From: G958295645 sp965242735
GTDB lineage: Bacteria; Gemmatimonadota; Gemmatimonadetes; Longimicrobiales; Gaopeijiaceae
Reading direction: 5' to 3'
Length of the DNA stretch: 64,000 nucleotides
Assembly (NCBI GenBank): GCA_965242735.1
Contig: OZ251497.1
Coordinates: forward strand, 744,001-808,000
Part shown: one piece after another, positions 16,929 to 26,353 of the stretch
Layout: every line of letters starts with the position of its first letter
Numbering within the stretch: position 1 is the first letter of the stretch
Translations under genes and position numbers: made by a program
Notes under the pieces: model-generated
Seen by the model: the letters and a program-made list of their open reading frames with translations, nothing else
What the model was told of the DNA's origin: nothing
The model's database searches: none

Positions 16929-18067
16929 GCTCGCTCGTCCGGCCTTTCGCGCTGCCAGGACGGCGCCGGCATGGGCGCGGCGTCAGGCAAGAGACGCCAG
17001 ATGCGGCGGGCGGTCTCGGTCGTTTCCTCTTCGTCGGCGCCGGTCACGTTCACATGCCCCAGCTTTCTCCCGGGGCGGGGCGCCTTGTCGTAGAGATGCA
17101 CGTGGGCGCCCGGCACGGCGGCCAGGGCGGCCAGCGGGGGCAGCTCGCCCACGAGGTTGAGCATCGCGGACGCCCGGCACGGCGCCGGCGCGGCCAGGGG
17201 CAGGCCCGTCACGGCGCGAGCATGGTTCTCGAATTGGCTGGCGGCCGCCCCGTTCATGGTCCAGTGTCCGGAGTTGTGGACGCGCGGCGCCATCTCGTTG
17301 GCCAGGAGGCGGTTTCCGCACTGGAAGAGCTCCACGGCGAGGACGCCCGCGTAGTCGAACCGATCCATGATCCGGCGCGCCATCGCTTCGGCCTCGGCTT
17401 GAAGGTCCGCCGGGGCGTTCGACAGGGGCGCCCAGCTGGCGCGCAGGAGGCCCTCCCGGTGATGGTTTTCGGTCAAGGGATAGAAGACGGCGCTGCCGTC
17501 CGTGCCCCTGGCGCCGACGATGCTGAGCTCGCGGTCGAAGTCCACGAAGGACTCCACGACGAGCTCGTCGCCCAGCGCCTCCGCCGCCGCGGCCGCTTCG
17601 GCGGGCGAGCGCACCACGGCCTGGCCCTTGCCGTCGTATCCGAAACGGCGCGTCTTGACCACCGCGGGCAGGCCTGTCGCCGCCAGAGCGTCCTCCCAGT
17701 CCCCGCCGGGGCTCACGGGCCGAAAGGACGCCGTGGGGATGTCCAACTCCTGGAACAGCCGCTTCTCCGCCAAGCGGTCCTGCGCCGCGGCCAGCGCTTC
17801 GGGCGACGGGCGCACCGGGACTCGCGAAGCCAAGGCTCGCGCGACCTCGGCGGGCACGGCTTCGAACTCCAGCGTGACCACGTCGGCCTGGCTCGCGAGG
17901 CGGTCCAGCGCCGCCGGGTCGTCGTAGGCGCCCTGCACCACGCGGCCGAGCGCGCCCGCGGGCGGACGGAGCGAAGGCTCCAGGAAGACGAAGCGCCGCC
18001 CCAGCGGAATCCCCGCCAGCGCGAGCATCCGGGCCAGCTGTCCTCCGCCGAGGACGCCGATCGTCAT
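16925..18067 (-). CDS. purK: 5-(carboxyamino)imidazole ribonucleotide synthase
   Basis: PurK joins bicarbonate to AIR using ATP, giving N5-CAIR in purine synthesis. The 380-residue protein opens with the dinucleotide-like MTIGVLGGGQLARMLALAG and has ATP-grasp features: VVKTRRFGYDGKGQ, VVESFVDFDRELSI, and the metal-binding ENHHREG and NEMAPRVHNSGHWT. Length and all motifs are normal. The ATG at 18067 begins exactly at the family N terminus. It follows purE on the same strand after only 16 bases, so the two are co-transcribed. Confidence 0.97.
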   Translation of the reverse strand: MTIGVLGGGQLARMLALAGIPLGRRFVFLEPSLRPPAGALGRVVQGAYDDPAALDRLASQADVVTLEFEAVPAEVARALASRVPVRPSPEALAAAQDRLAEKRLFQELDIPTASFRPVSPGGDWEDALAATGLPAVVKTRRFGYDGKGQAVVRSPAEAAAAAEALGDELVVESFVDFDRELSIVGARGTDGSAVFYPLTENHHREGLLRASWAPLSNAPADLQAEAEAMARRIMDRFDYAGVLAVELFQCGNRLLANEMAPRVHNSGHWTMNGAAASQFENHARAVTGLPLAAPAPCRASAMLNLVGELPPLAALAAVPGAHVHLYDKAPRPGRKLGHVNVTGADEEETTETARRIWRLLPDAAPMPAPSWQRERPDERA

Positions 18068-18083
18068 CCCGCGTTCGGGCCGG

Positions 18084-18557
<474 letters not shown>

Positions 18558-18587
<30 letters not shown>

Positions 18588-18742
18588 GGCGCGTCCCGGC
18601 CTCGCGCGCCGTCCTCTGCTCGGCGCGCAAGCATGACGACGCCCACCAAGGGACGGCTCACGGCGTGCCCCGGCCTCGTGCGCCGTCCTCTGCTCGGCGC
18701 GCAGGCATGACGACCCCCGCCGAAGGATTGCTCACGGCGCGC
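18558..18742. repeat. 74-bp tandem repeat spanning purE start and tyrS end
   Basis: Two full units (18558-18631 and 18632-18705) and a partial third (18706-18742) are arranged in tandem, with only a few mismatches between the first two. Each unit contains the beginning of purE (read on the minus strand, the GTG and the codons for SRPLVGVVM), and the third runs into the tyrS stop, where GTGA would overlap the two genes. It looks like a local triplication of the purE initiation region after tyrS. Confidence 0.85.
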
Positions 18743-20036
18743 CGGTCCCCGGCTCCCCGCCGGCGTCCAGCACGAAGTACCGCTTCTTGCCGGTCCGCAC
18801 GACGACGAACCGATCGTCCAAGAGATCGCTCGTCCGCAACGCCGCGCGGACGTCGGCGGCGCGCTCCCCGTTGACGTAGACGCCGCCGCCCCGCACCAGG
18901 CGGCGCGCTTCGCTGCGCGACGGCGCCATGCCGGTCTCGGCCATCACGACGGCCAGCTCCGCGCCCGGTTCCTGCAGGCGCTCCCGCGCAAGCCGGGCGG
19001 ACGGCACGTCGGCGAAGACGTCCTCCACGTCCGCGGCCGAGAGGCCCTTGGGACTGCCGCCGAACAAGATGCGCGACGCCCGTTCGGCCGCCTTCAGTCC
19101 CTCCGGGCCGTGCACGGTGCGCGTCACGTCGGCCGCCAGCCGCTTCTGGGCCTCGCGCCGGTGCGGAGCCTGCCTCGCGGCCTCCGCCATCTCCTCGACT
19201 TCGCCTCGGCTCATGAGGGTGAACAGCTTCAAGAAGCGGATCACGTCGGCGTCGTCGGCGTTGAGCCAGTATTGGTAGAAGCGGTAGGGAGACGTGCGGT
19301 TCGGGTCCAGCCAGACGGTCTCGCCGGCTTCGGACTTTCCGATCTTCGTCCCGCCGGCGGTCGTGAGAAGCGGAAAGACGATGCCGTGGCACTGCGGGCC
19401 GCCCATCCTCCGCACGAGATCGATGCCGGCGGTGATGTTGCCCCACTGGTCCGAGCCGCCCATCTGGAGCGTGCAGCCGAACCGCCTGGAGAGCTCCAAG
19501 AAGTCGTACGCCTGGAGCAGCTGGTAGCTGAACTCGGTGAACGAGATGCCGGTCTCCTCGTCGCCCAGGCGGCGCTTCACGGATTCCTTGCGCAACATGG
19601 CGTTGACCGAGAAATGCTTGCCCACGTCGCGAAGGAATTCGACCAGCGGCAGCCGGTCCAGCCAGTCGATGTTGTTGGCCGTCCGCGCCGGGTTCGAACG
19701 CGCGTCGAAGTCGAGGAAGGACGCGAGCTGGCGATGAATGGCGGCCGCGTTTTCCTCCATGGCGTCCCGGTCCAGCAACGGGCGCTCGCGGGCCTTGCCC
19801 GACGGGTCGCCGACCAAGCCGGTGCCGCCGCCCACCAGGGCGATGGGGGTGTGGCCGGCCCGCTGCAGATGCACGAGGCCCATGATCGGCACGAGCGAAC
19901 CCACGTGCAGCGAAGGAGCGGTGGGATCGAAGCCGATGTAGCCGGACGTCCGGCCGGCGGCCAAGGCTTGAGCGGCGTGTTCCGTGACGTCGGCCAGCAG
20001 ACCTCGCCACCGGAGTTCCTCGATCATGGGGTCCAA
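18732..20036 (-). CDS. tyrS: Tyrosine--tRNA ligase
   Basis: The 434-residue protein is a class I tyrosyl-tRNA synthetase: the PSLHVGSL sequence (HIGH-like) near residue 42, QMGGSDQWGN for tyrosine binding, and KIGKS (KMSKS-like) near residue 232. A C-terminal S4-like RNA-binding domain (ARRLVRGGGVYVNGERA) follows. Length is normal. The start is either the ATG at 20036 or the one three codons later. It is followed on the same strand by purE and purK. Confidence 0.97.
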   Translation of the reverse strand: MDPMIEELRWRGLLADVTEHAAQALAAGRTSGYIGFDPTAPSLHVGSLVPIMGLVHLQRAGHTPIALVGGGTGLVGDPSGKARERPLLDRDAMEENAAAIHRQLASFLDFDARSNPARTANNIDWLDRLPLVEFLRDVGKHFSVNAMLRKESVKRRLGDEETGISFTEFSYQLLQAYDFLELSRRFGCTLQMGGSDQWGNITAGIDLVRRMGGPQCHGIVFPLLTTAGGTKIGKSEAGETVWLDPNRTSPYRFYQYWLNADDADVIRFLKLFTLMSRGEVEEMAEAARQAPHRREAQKRLAADVTRTVHGPEGLKAAERASRILFGGSPKGLSAADVEDVFADVPSARLARERLQEPGAELAVVMAETGMAPSRSEARRLVRGGGVYVNGERAADVRAALRTSDLLDDRFVVVRTGKKRYFVLDAGGEPGTGAP

Positions 20037-20132
20037 GCTAACGCGGCCTGTCGCCCCCGGCGGCTCTCGGACCGGCCGCGGGCCCCTCGCGCCGCGTGGG
20101 CCGTCCGTCGCCCCGCTTCTTGGCGTCGCGCT

Positions 20133-20149
20133 CCGGTCACTCTGACCGG
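20133..20149. other. Perfect hairpin over menE stop codon
   Basis: CCGGTCA, a 3-base loop CTC, and TGACCGG form a 7-bp perfect stem that includes the menE stop codon. No run of T follows on either strand, so it is not a standard intrinsic terminator; it could be a transcript-end or attenuating structure. I cannot say more. Confidence 0.35.
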
Positions 20150-21957
20150 GCAGGGACTCGTCGCGCCGCGTGAGCCTTCGCGACGGCCGCTCGGTCGGCC
20201 TTGCCGGTGGGCGTGCGCGGCAGCGATTCGACGATCCGGATCGTGGACGGGCGCCGGGCTCTGGACAAGCGGGCGCGGCAATGCCGGTGCACGTCCTCGG
20301 GCGCCACGGCGGCGGGGTTCGCTTCGACGACGGCGTGCAGCGTGTGGCCCCATGCCTCGTCCGGCGCGCCGAAGACGACGGCGTCCGAGACTCCCGGCAG
20401 CGTCTGGATCACCTGTTCGACTTCGGACGGCGCCACGGTGACGCCGCCCGTGACGACCGCGTCGTCGGCCCGTCCTTCGATCCACAAGTTCCCGCCCGCG
20501 TCCGCACGGCCCAGGTCGGCGGTTCGGAACCAGCCGTCCTCGCTGACCGGCAGGGCCTCGGGCTCCTCGCCGGGCCGGCGGACGACCATCGAGGCCAAGG
20601 TCGGACCGCGCACGGCCAGGACGCGCGTCCCCGGCTCGGCCCTCGCTTCGATGCCCGGCAGCGGCGGCCCGACCGTGCCCGGCAGCTGCTCGGCCAGCTC
20701 GGGAGGCGCCGTGGCGACCTGCGACGCCGTCTCGGTCATGCCCCAGGTCGGCGCAACCGGCAGCCCCGCCGCGACCGCCCGCGCCAGAAGGGCAGGGGAA
20801 AGCGCGGCGCCGCCGACCAGGACGCACCGGAGGCTGGTCGGGGCCGTCCGTCCGTCCAGCGTGTCGAGAAGCTGCCAGAGCATCGTCGGAACGAGCGACA
20901 GGTGCGTGACGGCGCCGTCGAGGACCGCGGTCGCCACGGCGTCGGCGTCGAAGCGCGGCCAGCAGCGAATGGCGCACCCCAGGGAAACGGCGCGCAGGAC
21001 GAGCGCCAAGCCCCCGACGTGGCCCAGCGAAAGGCAGAGGCCCCATTTGTCGCTCGGTTCGAGCGAAAGACGTTGGACCGAGGCGGCCGTGCCGGCGGCG
21101 AAGGCGGCCCTGGAGAGACCGACGGCCTTGGGCCCGCCGGAGGCGCCCGACGTGAGCAGGAGGACTTCGACTTCGGGAAACCGGTGGAGGCGGAGGGGGA
21201 CGAGCGGTCGATTGCGGGCGGACGGGGCCGGGCATGGAGCGGGCGAGGGCGTGACGAGGCCCGTGGACGGCGCGGGCGGGACCGGACATGGAACGGGCGA
21301 GGGGGTGACGAGGGCCGTGGACGGTGCAGGGAGTTCGTCGTCCGTGTCCGGCTCCGGCTCCGGGGCGGTGCAGGCGTCGGAGAACCAGAGCGCCGGGCGC
21401 ACCAGCCGAAGGGCGTGGTCGAGTTCGGCTTCGGCGAGGCGGTGGTGCAGGGGCGCCGCGGCCAGTCCGGCCCGCCACAGGCCGAACAAGGCCGCTATGG
21501 CAGCCGGGCCGGGGGGCAGGCTGACCGCCCCGACCAACTCGGAGCCGGGACGGTAGCTGGGCTCCTGGCCGCCGGGCTTCTCGCCGCCGGGCTTCTCGCC
21601 GCCGGGCTTCTCGCCGCCGGGCTTCTCGCCGCCGGGCTTCTCGCCGCCGGACCTCTCGCCGCCGCACTTCTGGTCGCCGGGCTCTTCATCGCCGGGCTTC
21701 TCGTTGCCGCCCGGTTCGGTGCCCGGTCCGGCAGCCAGCCCGAGGTCGATGACGGCGTTGCGGCAACGCTCTGCCGCCGCGTCGGCCGCTTCGTCCAGCT
21801 CGCGCCATGTCCAGCAGCGGTCCCCGGACGCGACGGCCATGTCCCCCGGAGCGGCTGCGGCTGTCGCCCGGAGTTCGTCGCGGGCCCGCGACGTCCAGAA
21901 TTCGTCGTCGGCCCCCCCCGTCGGCTTGCGCGCGTCGGCCGCGTCGCGCTCGGCCAT
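20137..21957 (-). CDS. menE: o-Succinylbenzoate--CoA ligase
   Basis: MenE activates o-succinylbenzoate as its CoA ester during menaquinone synthesis. The 606-residue acyl-adenylate-forming enzyme shows LLLTSGASGGPKAVGLS (A3 P-loop), a GMTETASQ motif, DGWFRTADLG (A7), and PRTPTGKADR at the C terminus (A10 Lys). It is longer than usual because of two low-complexity insertions: about ten imperfect GGEKP-type pentapeptides near residues 79-132 and a duplicated 18-residue Pro/Ser-rich piece near residues 210-245. The gene is last in the men operon and starts 12 bases after menA ends. A G8 run near the N terminus keeps frame. Confidence 0.93.
   Translation of the reverse strand: MAERDAADARKPTGGADDEFWTSRARDELRATAAAAPGDMAVASGDRCWTWRELDEAADAAAERCRNAVIDLGLAAGPGTEPGGNEKPGDEEPGDQKCGGERSGGEKPGGEKPGGEKPGGEKPGGEKPGGQEPSYRPGSELVGAVSLPPGPAAIAALFGLWRAGLAAAPLHHRLAEAELDHALRLVRPALWFSDACTAPEPEPDTDDELPAPSTALVTPSPVPCPVPPAPSTGLVTPSPAPCPAPSARNRPLVPLRLHRFPEVEVLLLTSGASGGPKAVGLSRAAFAAGTAASVQRLSLEPSDKWGLCLSLGHVGGLALVLRAVSLGCAIRCWPRFDADAVATAVLDGAVTHLSLVPTMLWQLLDTLDGRTAPTSLRCVLVGGAALSPALLARAVAAGLPVAPTWGMTETASQVATAPPELAEQLPGTVGPPLPGIEARAEPGTRVLAVRGPTLASMVVRRPGEEPEALPVSEDGWFRTADLGRADAGGNLWIEGRADDAVVTGGVTVAPSEVEQVIQTLPGVSDAVVFGAPDEAWGHTLHAVVEANPAAVAPEDVHRHCRARLSRARRPSTIRIVESLPRTPTGKADRAAVAKAHAARRVPARSE
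21226..21333. repeat. 54-bp direct repeat inside menE
   Basis: Two adjacent copies of a 54-bp unit encode PAPSTALVTPSPVPCPVP and PAPSTGLVTPSPAPCPAP. Frame is preserved, so the repeat lengthens a flexible Pro-rich linker. Confidence 0.8.
21561..21720. repeat. 15-bp minisatellite inside menE (GGEKP repeats)
   Basis: GGCTTCTCGCCGCCG is repeated at least five times without change and several more with changes. On the coding strand each unit adds GGEKP, so copy-number changes keep frame. Confidence 0.9.
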
Positions 21958-21969
21958 CGCTCGTCGGCC

Positions 21970-22980
21970 TCAGCGCGCGCCGACGAGAAAGCCGGTCGCC
22001 AAGCCCAGCCCGTAGATCGCCACGCCCCGCGCCGTGCGTTCCAGCACGGGCGCCAAGGCGCGCCGGTCCGGTCCGCGCGCTGCCTTGGCGTCGGCCAAGT
22101 CCGCCTTCTCCGAGTCCGCCACCTCGGAGCCGGCCTCCTCCGAGTCGCCGGTCCGGCTGCCTCGCCGGTCCCCCTCGCTCCCGGCGGCTTCGGCGAACCG
22201 CACGACGACGGCAGCGGCGGGCCCGCAGGCGACGACGCCCGCCGCGGCCAGCAGCGTCCAGGCCGGCCAGTCCCCCCACGCCCACCCGGCCACTGGAGCC
22301 GCCGTCGCCGCGCCCAGGCACGCCAAGTACTGCGCGGCGGTCCCCCGGTCGCCCAGGCGCACGGCGAGCGTGCGCTTGCCCGCGGCCGCGTCGGTCTCGC
22401 GGTCCCGCATGTTGTTGGCCACGAGAATGGCCGTGCTGAACGCGCCGATCCCGACGCCCGCCAACAGCGCGTCCGCCGACACGGCGCGCGCTTGCACGTA
22501 GTAGGCGCCCGCCACCGCCACCGGTCCGAAGAACACGAAGACGAACAGGTCCCCCAGGCCGTGGTAGGCCAGCGGCCAGGGCCCGCCCGTGTAGGCCACC
22601 GCGCAGACCAGCGCCGCGATCCCCACCACGACCACCGGCCATCCCGCGACGGCCGCCAAGTACGCGCCCACGACCGTGGCCAGTCCCAGCGTCGCGATCG
22701 CCCCGCGCCGCACCGACTCGGGCGCGAGCAGTCCCGCCTGCGTCGCCCGCACGGGCCCGACCCGGTCCTCCGTGTCGCTTCCCTTCACGAAGTCGTAGTA
22801 GTCGTTGGCCAAGTTGGTCGCGATCTGAATCAGCAGAGCGCCCACCAGCGCGGCCAGCGCCGGACCGCGCGCGAACACGCCGTCGGCCGCCGCGACCCCG
22901 CAGCTGGCCGCCACCGGCGCAGCGGCCGCCGTCAGCGTCCGAGGCCGGGCCGCCAGCGCCCACGCGCCCGCTCGTCCCAC
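21970..22980 (-). CDS. menA: 1,4-dihydroxy-2-naphthoate polyprenyltransferase
   Basis: MenA prenylates DHNA in the membrane to give demethylmenaquinone. The protein has about 336 residues and many hydrophobic helices. Its two Asp-rich motifs are visible: NDYYDFVKGSDTED for the first and NNMRDRETDAAAGKRTL for the second. A charged insertion (SEGDRRGSRTGDSEEAGSEV, near residues 270-300) interrupts the C-terminal helices. It follows menB by 160 bases and is 12 bases ahead of menE. Confidence 0.95.
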   Translation of the reverse strand: MGRAGAWALAARPRTLTAAAAPVAASCGVAAADGVFARGPALAALVGALLIQIATNLANDYYDFVKGSDTEDRVGPVRATQAGLLAPESVRRGAIATLGLATVVGAYLAAVAGWPVVVVGIAALVCAVAYTGGPWPLAYHGLGDLFVFVFFGPVAVAGAYYVQARAVSADALLAGVGIGAFSTAILVANNMRDRETDAAAGKRTLAVRLGDRGTAAQYLACLGAATAAPVAGWAWGDWPAWTLLAAAGVVACGPAAAVVVRFAEAAGSEGDRRGSRTGDSEEAGSEVADSEKADLADAKAARGPDRRALAPVLERTARGVAIYGLGLATGFLVGAR

Positions 22981-23140
22981 TAGGGGCGCTCGCCGCGCCG
23001 CGCCACCGGGTTCGCGCTCTCGCCCGTCCCGGGCCCGCGGCCGACTCCTGTCGGACGCCTGTCCGCCGCCATGGGACGGCCGTCGTCGCGACCCACGGGC
23101 GCCTCGTCTTCGCCTCCCGCCGGCCGCGCTCCCCCGCCCA

Positions 23141-23980
23141 CTACCACGGCAGCCAGGGAAACTTGCGAAAGTCGGGCTTGCGCTTCTGCAGGTAGGCGTC
23201 GCGGCCCTCCTGTCCTTGCTCGGTCATGTAGAAGAGCAGCGTGGCGTTGCCCGCGAGCTCCTGGAGGCCCGCCTGCCCGTCCACGTCCGCGTTGAAGGCC
23301 GACTTGAGCAGCCGAATCGCGAGCGGACTGTGCTCGAGGATCCGCTGCGCCCACTCGAAGCCCTCCTCCTCCAGCCGCTCCACCGGCACGACGGCGTTGA
23401 CCAGCCCCATCGCCAGCGCCTCTTCGGCGCCGTACTGGCGGCACAGGTACCAGATCTCGCGCGCCTTCTTCTGCCCGACGATGCGCGCCAGGTAGGACGA
23501 CCCGAAGCCGCCGTCGAAGCTCCCGACCTTCGGCCCCGTCTGGCCGAACACCGCGTTGTCCGCCGCGATGGTGAGGTCGCAGACGACGTGCAGCACGTGC
23601 CCGCCCCCGATGGCGTACCCCGCCACGAGCGCGATCACCGGCTTCGGCATGGAACGGATCAGGCGCTGAAGCACGAGCACGTTGAGGCGCGGCACCCCGT
23701 CGCCGCCCACGTAGCCCGCGTCTCCGCGGACGCGCTGGTCGCCGCCCGAGCAGAAGGCGTGCTTCCCGTCGGCGGCCGGCCCCTCGCCCGTCAGCAGCAC
23801 GACCCCGACGGACGAGTCGTCCTGCGCGTCGTGGAACGCGTCGAGCAGCTCGAACAGCGTCTCGGGGCGAAAGGCGTTGCGCACCTCGGGCCGGTTGATC
23901 GCGATGCGGGCGACGCCGTCGCGCTTCTTGTAGGTGATGTCTTCGTACGACTTCGCGGTCTGCCAAGCGGTGGCGCTCAT
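23141..23980 (-). CDS. menB: 1,4-dihydroxy-2-naphthoyl-CoA synthase
   Basis: MenB closes the second ring of naphthoate by Dieckmann condensation of o-succinylbenzoyl-CoA. The 279-residue crotonase-fold enzyme has FCSGGDQRVRG for the oxyanion-hole loop, YAIGGGHVLHVVCDLTIA, and GPKVGSFDGGFGS containing the conserved Ser and Asp of MenB. Length is normal for MenB. It sits between menD and menA. Confidence 0.97.
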   Translation of the reverse strand: MSATAWQTAKSYEDITYKKRDGVARIAINRPEVRNAFRPETLFELLDAFHDAQDDSSVGVVLLTGEGPAADGKHAFCSGGDQRVRGDAGYVGGDGVPRLNVLVLQRLIRSMPKPVIALVAGYAIGGGHVLHVVCDLTIAADNAVFGQTGPKVGSFDGGFGSSYLARIVGQKKAREIWYLCRQYGAEEALAMGLVNAVVPVERLEEEGFEWAQRILEHSPLAIRLLKSAFNADVDGQAGLQELAGNATLLFYMTEQGQEGRDAYLQKRKPDFRKFPWLPW

Positions 23981-24100
23981 GGGCGGATTCGGAAGGGTTG
24001 CGGGGAGAAGTTCGGCCTTGCCGGCGCGGACTCAAATCCTAGCCGCACCGAGCCGGCAGACAAGCGGCCGGGCAACGGCGGGGACGCGCACGCCTGCGCC

Positions 24101-26353
24101 TCACGTCGCCGAAGCCGCCGCCCCTTCGCCGAATCCCGCCAGGGCTCGCGCCACCCGGCGCCGCACCGCTTCGTGCCTGAGCCGGTTCGCGCCGGCCTCG
24201 GTCCGCACGCGCACGATCTGCGTCGCCCGCCGCGCCGCCGCGTCGCCGACGATTTCCGCCAGCTGGGCCGGACCGTCCGCGTCCGCGAAGGCCAGCCCGT
24301 GCAGCCGCGCCGCGTGCCGAAAGTCGAGACCGTGCGGCGTGGCGAAGCACGGCGTGAAGGCCGGCTCGAACTCGCGGATCGGCAACATGTGGAAGATGCC
24401 CCCGCCGTCGTTGTCGATCACGACGAACACGACGCCAAGCTCCGGATCGCGCGCCGCCAAGAGGCCGTTGAGGTCGTGGTGCAGCGCCAAGTCCCCCAAG
24501 AGGCACGCCACCGGCTCCTCTCCCGCGGCCGCGCAGCCCAAGGCCGAAGAGACGATCCCGTCGATGCCGTTCGCGCCCCGGTTGCCCAGCACGCGGATCC
24601 CGAGCGGCGCCGGACGCCCGAACGCGTCCACGTCCCGCACCGGCATCGAGCTGGACACGAAGAGCGTCGCGCCCTCAGGCAGCGCCCCCAGCACGGCGGC
24701 GGCGTAGGCGCCCTCGTTGGCGGCGTCGCCGGCGAGTCCGTCCTCGACCGCCTCCCACGTTGCCGCCTCGGCCTCGCTCCACGCCCGCGCCCAACCCTCG
24801 TCCAGGGCCAAGCCCACGCAGCCCTCGTCCGCCGCCAAGCCGGCCCGGCCCTCGTCCGGCGTCAAGCCGGCCCAACCCTCGTCCAGCGCCAAGCTGCCCC
24901 GACGCTCGTCCGCTGCCAAGCCGGCGCAACCCTCGTCCGGCATCAAGCCCGCGCAGCCCTCGTCCGCCGCCAGGCCGGTCCAACCCTCCGCTCGCCCCGC
25001 CAAGTCCAGCACGGGCCCGGCGGGCGCGCGCACGTAGGCGTCGGCCAATCCCTGATGGTCCTTCGGCGTGCCGCCCGCGTCGATCACGACCTGCCGCCCG
25101 GCCCTCCAACCCGCCAGCGCGTTCTCCAGCACGGCGGACGTGGGCGTGCGCCCGGTGCGCAACACGAGGTCCGGCGCCAACCTCTCCGAGACTCCCGGCA
25201 CGCGCAGGAAGTGGTCGTAGCCCCCGATCAGCCTCGCTTCCCCCCAAGCCCCGCCGCCGGCGAAGCGGGCGCCCGACAGCGGATCGGCCAGCAGGGGGAC
25301 GCCCAGCCGCGCCGAGAACGCGATCAGCGCCGGTCCCTCCCCGTCGGGATCCGAAGAAGCACCAGCCACCAGCACGGGCCGCCGGGCACGCGCGAGCTCG
25401 TTCTTCACCAGCTCCGCCCCCGCCTCGACGGCGCCCCCGAAGCGTCCGGAAGCCAGACCGTGGCTGAGCGCCGACCCGGCTTGATCCAGCGCCGGCCCGT
25501 CCTGATCCAGTGCCAGCCTGCCCTGGTCCAGCGCCAGCCCGTCCTGGTCCAACACAGGCTCGCCCTGGTCCGATGCCGGCCGATGTTGGTCCAACGCTGG
25601 CCCGCCTTGATCCATCTTCGGCCCATCGCAGTTCAGTGCCGACCTGCCTTGGTCCAATGCCAGCCCGTCCTGGTCCGACGCCGGGTCGCCCCTGCCCGAC
25701 GCCGAGCCGCCCCGCGCCAGCCCACCCAGGTCGCCCGGACTCCGGCCCGCCATCCGGCCTCGGCGCGCGTTCTCGGCGCTGCGCCGCTCCAGCCCGCGTC
25801 TCCACGACGCCGCCGATTCGGGTTCCACGGGCTTGTCGAAGGGGATGTTCAAGTGAACCGGCCCGGCCGGCGGTCCGGTCGCGCACGCGAAGGCTGTCCG
25901 GGCGGCTTCGCCGACGGCGGCCAAACCGGCCTCCGACGCTTCGGGCAAGTCCGCCTCCCAGCGCAGCCGAGGCCCGAAGATGCCCACCTGGTCGATCGTC
26001 TGGTGCGCGTCCGCGCCCCGGAGCTCGCGCGGGCGGTCGGCCGTCAGGAGGATCACCGGCACGTCCGACGCCGACGCCTCCACCACCGACGGCAGCAGGT
26101 TGGCCACTGCCGTGCCCGACGTCGTGACCACGGCGGCGGGACGACGCGCGCGCCGGCCGTACCCCAGCGCGAAGAAGCCCGCCGAGCGCTCGTCCAAGTG
26201 CACCCGAACGCGCAGCTCGGGGAACTCCGCCATCGCCAGCACGAGCGGCGCGGACCGAGAACCCGGCGCGACCCCCGCCTCCGCCAGCCCCGACTCGACC
26301 AACGCGCCCACGATCCGGCGCGCCCACTCGAGGTTGAGTTCGCCCGTCTTCAC
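24101..26353 (-). CDS. menD: SEPHCHC synthase (MenD), with two repeat insertions
   Basis: MenD is a ThDP enzyme that adds 2-oxoglutarate to isochorismate. The N terminus has LDERSAGFFALGYG (cofactor-activating Glu) and the C-terminal part CLLGDLALHHDLNGLL with VIDNDGGGIF (Mg-ThDP motif). At 750 residues it is about 190 longer than E. coli MenD; the excess is mostly two tandem-repeat blocks, ten heptapeptides near residues 225-296 and about seven nonapeptides near 454-521. The start is a GTG whose last bases form GTGA with the menF stop, so the two are coupled. The repeats fall between domains and may be tolerated as loops. Confidence 0.95.
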   Translation of the reverse strand: MKTGELNLEWARRIVGALVESGLAEAGVAPGSRSAPLVLAMAEFPELRVRVHLDERSAGFFALGYGRRARRPAAVVTTSGTAVANLLPSVVEASASDVPVILLTADRPRELRGADAHQTIDQVGIFGPRLRWEADLPEASEAGLAAVGEAARTAFACATGPPAGPVHLNIPFDKPVEPESAASWRRGLERRSAENARRGRMAGRSPGDLGGLARGGSASGRGDPASDQDGLALDQGRSALNCDGPKMDQGGPALDQHRPASDQGEPVLDQDGLALDQGRLALDQDGPALDQAGSALSHGLASGRFGGAVEAGAELVKNELARARRPVLVAGASSDPDGEGPALIAFSARLGVPLLADPLSGARFAGGGAWGEARLIGGYDHFLRVPGVSERLAPDLVLRTGRTPTSAVLENALAGWRAGRQVVIDAGGTPKDHQGLADAYVRAPAGPVLDLAGRAEGWTGLAADEGCAGLMPDEGCAGLAADERRGSLALDEGWAGLTPDEGRAGLAADEGCVGLALDEGWARAWSEAEAATWEAVEDGLAGDAANEGAYAAAVLGALPEGATLFVSSSMPVRDVDAFGRPAPLGIRVLGNRGANGIDGIVSSALGCAAAGEEPVACLLGDLALHHDLNGLLAARDPELGVVFVVIDNDGGGIFHMLPIREFEPAFTPCFATPHGLDFRHAARLHGLAFADADGPAQLAEIVGDAAARRATQIVRVRTEAGANRLRHEAVRRRVARALAGFGEGAAASAT
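24790..24990. repeat. 27-bp tandem repeat inside menD (nonapeptides)
   Basis: About seven units encode the pattern D-E-x-x-x-G-L-x-x, for example DEGCAGLMP and DEGRAGLAA. The repeat number alters length but not frame. Confidence 0.85.
25466..25678. repeat. 21-bp tandem repeat inside menD (heptapeptides)
   Basis: About ten diverged units encode heptapeptides of the form D-Q-x-x-x-A-L (DQDGLAL, DQGRSAL, DQGGPAL). They are in frame and not shared with the 27-bp repeat of the same gene, so they arose independently. Confidence 0.85.

Noticed and set aside
24790..25678. CRISPR array in the menD region
   Set aside because: The repeats are contiguous 21- and 27-bp units in frame with the enzyme, with no spacers.
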